Below the pieces are notes generated by a model. The model was not told the DNA's origin. It was given only the letters and a program-made list of their open reading frames with translations, and did not search any database. A stretch of 12,223 nucleotides of DNA from Rhodospirillales bacterium. Its GTDB lineage: Bacteria; Pseudomonadota; Alphaproteobacteria; Acetobacterales; Acetobacteraceae. The stretch is taken from NCBI GenBank assembly GCA_028866445.1, contig JAGWIE010000016.1, positions 1 through 12,223 on the forward strand. The letters are read 5' to 3'. The translations under genes were made by a program, and so were the position numbers. Positions 7,302-12,223 of this stretch are shown piece by piece (the first letter of the stretch is position 1; each line of letters opens with the position of its first letter).

Positions 7302-7310
7302 CAGAGTCAA
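7282..7310 (-). promoter_or_regulatory. Possible promoter for the riboswitch operon
   Basis: On the minus strand, TTGACT at 7310-7305 matches a sigma-70 -35 element. Seventeen bases later CCTTGT (7287-7282) sits at the -10 position, a poor match to TATAAT. A start near 7275 would place the first transcribed base just before the riboswitch P1 helix at 7268, which is the expected geometry. Weak -10 boxes are common in alphaproteobacterial promoters. The -35 overlaps the Shine-Dalgarno of cobO on the other strand. Confidence 0.4.
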
Positions 7311-7322
7311 GGAGAGCCAGCC

Positions 7323-7943
7323 ATGTCTGAAATCCAGCCTGAGGAATCCGCTCGCCACGCCGCGAAAATGGCCCGGATCAAAGCCGCGCGCGACAAAATC
7401 ATGGCAGGCAAAACCGAGGAGAAAGGGCTGATCATCGTGCATACCGGGCCGGGCAAGGGCAAATCCTCCGCCGGATTCGGCATGGTCCTGCGCTGCATCG
7501 CGCATGAGATGCCTTGCGCGGTGGTGCAGTTCATCAAAGGCGCGTGGGACACAGGCGAGCGCCGACTGCTCACGCAACATTTTTCTCATCTCTGCCAGTT
7601 TTATGCTATGGGCGAGGGTTTCACCTGGGAAACACAGGACAAAGCCCGCGACATCGCAGCCGCCCGGGCTGGTTGGGAAAAAGCCAAGGAACTGATCCAC
7701 AACGAGACCAACCGCCTGGTGCTGCTGGACGAAATCAATATTGCGCTCCGCTATGATTATCTGGATGTGGACGAGGTGGTGGCGTTTTTGCTCACCGAAA
7801 AACCGCCGATGACCCATGTGGTGCTCACTGGCCGCAACGCCAAACTAGCACTCATCGAGGCCGCCGATCTCGTGACGGAAATGGCCGCCATGAAGCACCC
7901 GTTCCGGGACGGCATCAAGGCCCAGAAAGGCGTGGAGTTCTGA
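7323..7943 (+). CDS. cobO: Cob(I)yrinic acid a,c-diamide adenosyltransferase CobO
   Basis: Corrinoid adenosyltransferase of the CobA/CobO/BtuR family: it transfers the 5'-deoxyadenosyl group of ATP to Co(I), forming the cobalt-carbon bond. The 206-residue product has the family length. The P-loop TGPGKGKSS is at residues 41-49, with a charged N-terminal helix before it, and QFIKGAWDTGER and LLDEINIALRYDYL are also typical. The ATG at 7323 is preceded by AAGGAG (7309-7314) at eight-base spacing. It is the first gene of a two-gene plus-strand unit and overlaps cobQ by one base (TGATG). Its promoter must lie upstream in the DNA that encodes the opposite-strand riboswitch, and I could not identify it confidently. 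Confidence 0.96.
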   Translation: MSEIQPEESARHAAKMARIKAARDKIMAGKTEEKGLIIVHTGPGKGKSSAGFGMVLRCIAHEMPCAVVQFIKGAWDTGERRLLTQHFSHLCQFYAMGEGFTWETQDKARDIAAARAGWEKAKELIHNETNRLVLLDEINIALRYDYLDVDEVVAFLLTEKPPMTHVVLTGRNAKLALIEAADLVTEMAAMKHPFRDGIKAQKGVEF

Positions 7944-9400
7944 TGCCCGCCTTGATGTTGCAAGGCACCGGTTCGAATGTCGGCAAATCTCTGCTGGTGG
8001 CGGGGCTGTGCCGGGCGGCGCGCCGGCGTGGGCTGAAGGTCGCACCCTTCAAGCCGCAAAACATGTCCAACAACGCGGCGGTCACGGCCGATGGCGGGGA
8101 GATCGGCCGGGCCCAGGCGTTGCAGGCCCTGGCCTGCGGCGAGGCAGCCATCACAGACATGAACCCGGTGCTGCTGAAGCCCGAATCCGAATCCGGCTCG
8201 CAGATCATCGTGCAGGGAAAGCGCGTGGCCACGCTGAAAGCCCGGGACTACGCCGCCTATAAGCCGCAGCTTCTGGCCCCGGTGCTAGAGAGCTTCCACC
8301 GCCTCACCGCCACGCATGACCTCGTCATCGTCGAGGGTGCCGGCAGCCCGGCGGAGGTTAATCTCCGCGCGGGGGACATCGCCAATATGGGCTTTGCCCA
8401 GGCCGCAAGCGTGCCGGTGGTGCTGGTGGGGGATATCGACCGGGGCGGGGTGATCGCGCAGATCATCGGCACGCAAGCCGTTCTAACGCCGGAGGATGCG
8501 GCCCTGGTGAAGGGTTTCATCGTCAATAAATTCCGGGGCGATTCGCGATTGTTCGATTCTGGTTATGAATTCATCCACACTCATACGAAATGGCGGGGGT
8601 ATGGCGTGGTGCCTTTCTTCCCAAACGCCGCACGGCTGCCGGGGGAGGACGCGCAGGATTTGCGCCGTGCCCGCCCAGTGGCGGCAAAGCCAGGGGCGAT
8701 AAAAATTGCCTGTCTCGCCCTCTCCCGGATCGCGAATTTTGACGATCTCGACCCGTTGCGCGCCGAACCGGGCGTGGAGCTGGTTTTGGTGGAGCCCGGC
8801 CAGGCCATCCCTGGTGACGCGGCGTTGGTGATTATTCCGGGGAGCAAATCCACGCACGGGGATTTGATATACCTACGCGAACAGGGCTGGGATATTGATC
8901 TGCTGGCGCATCACCGGCGTGGCGGGCGCATTCTGGGTTTGTGCGGCGGCTATCAGATGCTGGGGCGGGAGGTGGCGGACCCGGAGGGGCTGGAAGGCCC
9001 GCCGGGCGCAATGAAAGGGCTGGCGCTGCTGGATGTTTCCACCCGCTTGGACCGGCAGAAACAACTCGGCCTGGTGCAAGCCGTGCACGCGGCCAGCGGG
9101 CTTGCTGTTTCAGGTTATGAAATCCATCTCGGCCAAAGCCAGGGGCCGGATGCCGAGCGCCCCTTTGCCATGGTAGGGGCGCGGCCGGATGGTGCGGTTT
9201 CAGCAGATGGGCTGGTGATGGGCAGCTATCTACACGGGTTGTTCCATGAGGACGCATTCCGCGCGGCCTTTCTGGTCAAGCTGGGCGCGGCAGCGGCTGC
9301 CCGCTCCCACGGTGCGGAGATTGAAGCGGCGCTGGACGGGCTGGCTGCACATCTGGACGCGCATCTGGATGTAGATGGGTTGTTCGGGCTTACTTTGTAA
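7943..9400 (+). CDS. cobQ: Adenosylcobyric acid synthase CobQ (glutamine-hydrolysing)
   Basis: Amidates the b, d, e and g carboxyl groups of adenosylcobyrinic acid a,c-diamide using glutamine and ATP, giving adenosylcobyric acid. At 485 residues it has the normal length. The N-terminal dethiobiotin-synthetase-like domain begins QGTGSNVGKSLL and includes FKPQNMSNNA (36-45), VEGAGSPAEVNL and GDIDRGGV. The C-terminal class I glutamine amidotransferase domain has its nucleophile Cys334 in GLCGGYQML and catalytic His431 in GSYLHGLFH. A GGAG (7934-7937) five bases before the ATG lies in the end of cobO. The stop lies inside the last codons of the convergent CHRD gene (11-base overlap), and no terminator is evident after it. 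Confidence 0.97.
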   Translation: MPALMLQGTGSNVGKSLLVAGLCRAARRRGLKVAPFKPQNMSNNAAVTADGGEIGRAQALQALACGEAAITDMNPVLLKPESESGSQIIVQGKRVATLKARDYAAYKPQLLAPVLESFHRLTATHDLVIVEGAGSPAEVNLRAGDIANMGFAQAASVPVVLVGDIDRGGVIAQIIGTQAVLTPEDAALVKGFIVNKFRGDSRLFDSGYEFIHTHTKWRGYGVVPFFPNAARLPGEDAQDLRRARPVAAKPGAIKIACLALSRIANFDDLDPLRAEPGVELVLVEPGQAIPGDAALVIIPGSKSTHGDLIYLREQGWDIDLLAHHRRGGRILGLCGGYQMLGREVADPEGLEGPPGAMKGLALLDVSTRLDRQKQLGLVQAVHAASGLAVSGYEIHLGQSQGPDAERPFAMVGARPDGAVSADGLVMGSYLHGLFHEDAFRAAFLVKLGAAAAARSHGAEIEAALDGLAAHLDAHLDVDGLFGLTL

Positions 9401-9818
9401 CGCTGATCTGCGCCCGCGCCTCGCCTTCTTGATATTTGGCGGTGTGCAAATTCACATAGGTTTTGCCTGCCATCAAAGCCTTTACCGTGGTGGCGTTCGC
9501 GGTAAGCACGCCGTGCATTCCGGTTTCAAACGGGCCGGGGATCGGCAGCAACACACCGGCTGTTTGCCCGGCTGAAGCAGGGCCGTGGAAATGCGCGGCG
9601 ACAACCGGGCCGGAGAGGCCGGAATATGTGATGACATAGGTTACTTTGTCTGTTCCGGTATCCAGGGTTCCGTTAACGCTGCCCATCGGCTGGGTTGTGG
9701 CGCCGTTTTCCGTTGCGAATGTGCCGGAAAAATTCACAGTTTTGGCGAAGGCCGCCGGTGCTGCCGCAAGCATGATCGCGGTTGCGCCAATTAATGCGGC
9801 GCGTGAGTGGATTGCCAT
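9390..9818 (-). CDS. Exported CHRD-domain protein
   Basis: Small 142-residue protein with a clear N-terminal signal peptide: a basic start, a hydrophobic stretch (AALIGATAIMLAAAPAA) and a likely AFA cleavage site before Lys26, so it is probably periplasmic or secreted. The rest fits a CHRD domain (the repeat first defined in chordin, widespread in bacteria without a firm function), with AAHFHGPA, GVLTANATTVKALM and YVNLHTAKYQEGEARAQI. The ATG at 9818-9816 is preceded by AAGGAGAG at good spacing; the longer open frame to 9908 reads through the gap and bluB end. It lies 74 bases after bluB on the same strand with no terminator seen, so it may be co-transcribed. Any link to cobalamin is unproven. 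Confidence 0.85.
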   Translation of the reverse strand: MAIHSRAALIGATAIMLAAAPAAFAKTVNFSGTFATENGATTQPMGSVNGTLDTGTDKVTYVITYSGLSGPVVAAHFHGPASAGQTAGVLLPIPGPFETGMHGVLTANATTVKALMAGKTYVNLHTAKYQEGEARAQISVTK

Positions 9819-9892
9819 GAAAACTCTCCTTTTTGCAGAACGGCTCTGCGCCGCGCAGGAGATATGGGGCGCGCGCCGCCGGATAACACCCG

Positions 9893-10516
9893 CTACCGGG
9901 TTTGCCATATTGTCTCTTCATTCCTCTGCCATTCGGCGCGGTGGAGCAAAGGCGTATCATCCGTGAAGGCGGGTTTACCGATGCAGAGATAAGCGGAAAA
10001 CTCCCAATGCGCGGGCACGTTGAACAATTGCTCAACCACTTTCGGCTCCAGAATTGAAACCGCGCCCACGCCCAAATTTTCCGCTCGTGCGGCCAGCCAG
10101 AGCGCATAAATCGCCATGGCGGTGGATTGTTGCAGCGTCAGCTCCATGGTGGCGCGGCCAAGGCGGTGGCCAGCTTCAGGGTCTGTTTCGGTGAACACCG
10201 CCAGTTGCACCGGGGCAGCGTCCAGCCCCGCGAGCTTCAGTTTGGCGTAGGCTACCGCCTGCTCGCCTTCGTAGGTGGTGGCGGCGTTTTGGTTGCAGCG
10301 GGTGAATTCTGCCCGCACGGCTTCGCGCAAATCCGGGCTTTCCACACGGATGATGCGCCAGGGCCGCGCATTACCGACCGAAGGGGCGTGATCCATCGCC
10401 AGGCGCAGCCGCTCCAGCACGTCTTCCGGCACCGGGTCGGTCAAAAAATGCCTCACATCCCGCCGCCAGAGCATGATCTCAGCGAGGGTTGCGGCCTGTT
10501 GCGGGGTGAATTCCAT
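9893..10516 (-). CDS. bluB: 5,6-dimethylbenzimidazole synthase BluB
   Basis: Flavin-destroying nitroreductase-fold enzyme that uses O2 to convert FMNH2 into 5,6-dimethylbenzimidazole, the lower ligand of cobalamin. The 207-residue protein carries RRDVRHF at 18-24, with Asp20 matching the catalytic Asp32 of the Sinorhizobium meliloti enzyme. HAPSVGNARPWR follows at 43-54, and LAARAENLGVGAVSI ends near 155, where Ser154 matches the second important residue (Ser167). The Sinorhizobium enzyme has Trp where this one has Ala152. The C-terminal DTPLLHRAEWQ is typical. The ATG at 10516-10514 shares one base with the cobC stop (TGATG). General nitroreductases are the main alternative, but the motifs and the cobC neighbour favour BluB. 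Confidence 0.93.
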   Translation of the reverse strand: MEFTPQQAATLAEIMLWRRDVRHFLTDPVPEDVLERLRLAMDHAPSVGNARPWRIIRVESPDLREAVRAEFTRCNQNAATTYEGEQAVAYAKLKLAGLDAAPVQLAVFTETDPEAGHRLGRATMELTLQQSTAMAIYALWLAARAENLGVGAVSILEPKVVEQLFNVPAHWEFSAYLCIGKPAFTDDTPLLHRAEWQRNEETIWQTR

Positions 10517-11478
10517 CACGAAGCCGCCAGGGCGTTGGCGAGCCTTGCCCATTCCGCCGCATTGCCCGGCATGCCCAGGCGAAGCCAGGTGTTGGAATAA
10601 GGAAAGATGCGGGACCAGATGTGATGTTCCGCCAGTTGGCGTTGTGCGGCGGCGGCATCCGGTGTTTTGTAAAGCCGGAACAGGCAGGTTCCGCCTACCA
10701 CACGCCAAGGGCTGAGCACGTCCATCCGGGTAATCTCGCTCATCAGCCGGGCCGTGCTGGCTTGCGCCCAACTTGAATCCGCCAGGGCTGTGGCGCCAAT
10801 TTCCATCGCCGGGCCGCAGACCGGCCATGGCCCCGCAAGCTGCGAGAGGGCGGCGATGTCATTCTCGCACCCCAGCGCGAAGCCCAGCCGCATACCCGCC
10901 AGCCCGTAAAATTTACCGAAGGAGCGCAGCACCACCAGCCCTTCCCGCCCGGCTTCCGGCGCTAAAGAGAGTTCGGGGTAGGGGTCGGCGAAACTCTCAT
11001 CCACAACCAGCCGCCCCACCTGGGGCAGCAGCGCCAGCAGGGTTTCCCGGCTGGTCCGCCGCCCATCCGGGTTGTTGGGGTTCACGATAACTGCAAGCTC
11101 CGCCCCGGCGGTTGCCTCTGCCGTGGCGGCTTCCTCAACCTGCCAGCCCAGGGCCCGCAAGGCGGCCGCGTGCTCGTTATAGGTGGGGGACATGATTTTC
11201 GCCCGCCCCGGCTTGGAGAGCAGCGGGATGAGCTGAATGGCCGCCTGCGCTCCGGCCAAAGGCAGAATGGCAGCTTGCGTGCAGTAGGCAATGCGGGCGG
11301 CTTCTACCAGTCTGGCGGTGGCGCTGGCAGTGGGCAAAGCAGACCAGGCTTCCGGCGAGGGGTCGGGCACAGGATAAGACTGGCGGTTGATGCCGGTGGA
11401 GAGGTCGATCCAGCCTTCTTGCGTGCCGCCATATTGGCGGATCGCCGCCTCCAGATTTCCGCCATGGTCCCGTTTCAT
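10516..11478 (-). CDS. cobC: Threonine-phosphate decarboxylase CobC (PLP-dependent)
   Basis: Fold-type I PLP enzyme of the histidinol-phosphate aminotransferase group, equivalent to Salmonella CobD. It decarboxylates L-threonine O-3-phosphate to (R)-1-amino-2-propanol phosphate, which CobD (CbiB) attaches to the corrin ring. The 320-residue sequence has HGGNLEAA at 5-12, the NPNNPDGR motif at 133-140, Asp160 for the pyridine nitrogen, and the PLP lysine Lys189 in RSFGKFYGLAGMRLGF. A carboxylate-binding arginine is at 300 in WLRLGMPG. The start is supported by GAGG (11487-11484) five bases upstream and by an ATGA overlap with the cobD stop. Its position between cobD and bluB fits lower-loop assembly and argues against a histidine-biosynthesis role. 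Confidence 0.93.
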   Translation of the reverse strand: MKRDHGGNLEAAIRQYGGTQEGWIDLSTGINRQSYPVPDPSPEAWSALPTASATARLVEAARIAYCTQAAILPLAGAQAAIQLIPLLSKPGRAKIMSPTYNEHAAALRALGWQVEEAATAEATAGAELAVIVNPNNPDGRRTSRETLLALLPQVGRLVVDESFADPYPELSLAPEAGREGLVVLRSFGKFYGLAGMRLGFALGCENDIAALSQLAGPWPVCGPAMEIGATALADSSWAQASTARLMSEITRMDVLSPWRVVGGTCLFRLYKTPDAAAAQRQLAEHHIWSRIFPYSNTWLRLGMPGNAAEWARLANALAAS

Positions 11479-12223
11479 CTCATCCTCAATAACGAAGCGA
11501 TGGCCAGCGTGGCGGCGGCCAGAAGCAGCATCCGCCGGTACAGCGCCAGCCCCGCAAAAATATCTTCTGGCACAGGGTCGCGGCCTGCTTCGTTGATCCA
11601 GGGTTCCTGCGCGGCCTCGTTGCCGTAAATGCGCGGGCCAGACAAGCGCAAGCCCAGCGCCCCGGCCATGGCGGCCTCTGGCCAGCCGCCATTGGGGGAG
11701 CGGTGGTGCCCTGCATCCCGCCAGGCGGTTTGCAGGGCGGCGGTTTTCTCCCGCGCCGCCAGAGCAAAAAGCAAGGCAGTGAGGCGGGCGGGAATGAGAT
11801 TGGCGATGTCGTCGATCCGCGCGGCGGCCCAGCCGAAGGCGAGATAGCGGGGGGAGCGGTGGCCGATCATCGAATCCAGCGTGTTGATGGCCTTATAGCC
11901 AGCGATGCCGGGCAGGCCGAAGATGGCGCCCCAGAACAAAGGGGCGATAATGCCGTCCGAGGCGTTTTCGGCGAGGCTTTCCAGCGCGGCGCGGGCGATG
12001 CCGGGGGTGTTCAGCGCCTCCGGGTCGCGGCCGACGATCATCGAGACGGCTCTACGGGCTTCTGGGATATTGCCCTGGGTCAGCGGTTTGGCCACGGCGG
12101 CGACATGCTGGTGCAGGGAGCGCGCGGCGATGAGCGGCCAGGCCAGAATGGCGGTAAGCCACAGCACAGCATGGTGTTGCAGCAGAGCGGCGAGGGCAGC
12201 GGTGAGCAGAATGACCAGCAATG
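11475..12223 (-). CDS. cobD: Adenosylcobinamide-phosphate synthase CobD/CbiB, 5' partial
   Basis: Integral membrane protein that joins adenosylcobyric acid (the CobQ product) with aminopropanol phosphate (the CobC product) to give adenosylcobinamide phosphate. The frame runs off the right edge. About 248 residues are visible, so roughly 65 are missing against the usual 310-320. Hydrophobic segments near the visible start (VILLTAALAALL and AVLWLTAILAWPLI) suggest membrane helices. Family signatures are GRDPEALN, ESLAENASDGIIAPLFW, YKAINTLDSMIGHRSPRY, RIDDIANLIPARLTALL and RSPNGGWPEAAMAGALG. A TTG at 12221-12219 could be misread as a start, but the frame is open beyond it. It is the most upstream visible gene of the minus-strand unit cobD-cobC-bluB-CHRD, so that unit's promoter lies outside the window. 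Confidence 0.95.
   Translation of the reverse strand, partial: LLVILLTAALAALLQHHAVLWLTAILAWPLIAARSLHQHVAAVAKPLTQGNIPEARRAVSMIVGRDPEALNTPGIARAALESLAENASDGIIAPLFWGAIFGLPGIAGYKAINTLDSMIGHRSPRYLAFGWAAARIDDIANLIPARLTALLFALAAREKTAALQTAWRDAGHHRSPNGGWPEAAMAGALGLRLSGPRIYGNEAAQEPWINEAGRDPVPEDIFAGLALYRRMLLLAAATLAIASLLRMR

Noticed and set aside
7090..7320. A second cobalamin riboswitch on the plus strand for cobO
   Set aside because: All conserved aptamer boxes read correctly only on the minus strand; the plus strand shows merely their complements.
6999..7817. Upstream extension of the DUF1636 frame to 7817
   Set aside because: The extra residues would be translated from the riboswitch and the antisense of cobO, and the ATG at 6998 has its own Shine-Dalgarno sequence and begins exactly where the family-like sequence does.
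9482..9505. TTACCG ... CGGTAA inverted repeat as a terminator for cobQ
   Set aside because: Only six pairs, lies in the CHRD coding region, and no T-run follows on either strand.
9819..9908. Longer CHRD protein starting at 9908
   Set aside because: It would hide the signal peptide and overlap the bluB end; the ATG at 9818 has a good AAGGAG site.

Overview
The window is a cobalamin (vitamin B12) biosynthesis locus from a GC-rich proteobacterium, most likely an alphaproteobacterium. This rests on the aerobic, late-cobalt-insertion gene set (CobG, CobN, CobH and CobI in Paracoccus/'Pseudomonas denitrificans' style), the BluB route to the lower ligand, and protein sequences resembling alphaproteobacterial homologues. 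Genus or family cannot be fixed from the sequence alone.

Layout. (1) Positions 6998 down to 1, minus strand: a tightly packed operon in the order DUF1636-type Fe-S-like protein, cobW, cobN, cobG, cobH, cobI, and the first nine codons of what looks like cobJ at the left edge. Every junction is an overlap or a gap of 1-2 bases. (2) Positions 6999-7322: a divergent control region. It holds a complete cobalamin riboswitch on the minus strand (about 7270 to 7098), a possible minus-strand promoter just upstream of it, a hairpin and competing pairing between aptamer and first gene that may be the expression platform, and a separate hairpin in the leader of the plus-strand genes. (3) Positions 7323-9400, plus strand: cobO and cobQ, overlapping by one base. 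(4) Positions 12223 down to 9390, minus strand: cobD (cbiB; 5' end outside the window), cobC, bluB, then a small exported CHRD-domain protein whose 3' end overlaps cobQ tail to tail by 11 bases.

How the genes work together. CobI, CobG, CobJ and CobH act on the corrin ring before metal insertion. CobN is the large subunit of the cobaltochelatase, and CobW is a cobalt-handling GTPase thought to feed it. CobO adenosylates the corrinoid and CobQ amidates it to adenosylcobyric acid. CobC makes (R)-1-amino-2-propanol phosphate, CobD attaches it to the ring, and BluB makes 5,6-dimethylbenzimidazole. The riboswitch would shut down the ring-building and cobalt-insertion operon when adenosylcobalamin is plentiful. 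The cobO-cobQ pair lies on the other strand and is not behind that riboswitch. Not in the window: cobS/cobT, cobK, cobL, cobM, cobF, cobB, cobP/cobU and cobV.

The least understood pieces are the DUF1636 protein leading the riboswitch operon, the CHRD protein ending the bluB operon, and the compact divergent control region. No mobile elements, tRNAs, rRNAs, CRISPR arrays or convincing factor-independent terminators were seen.
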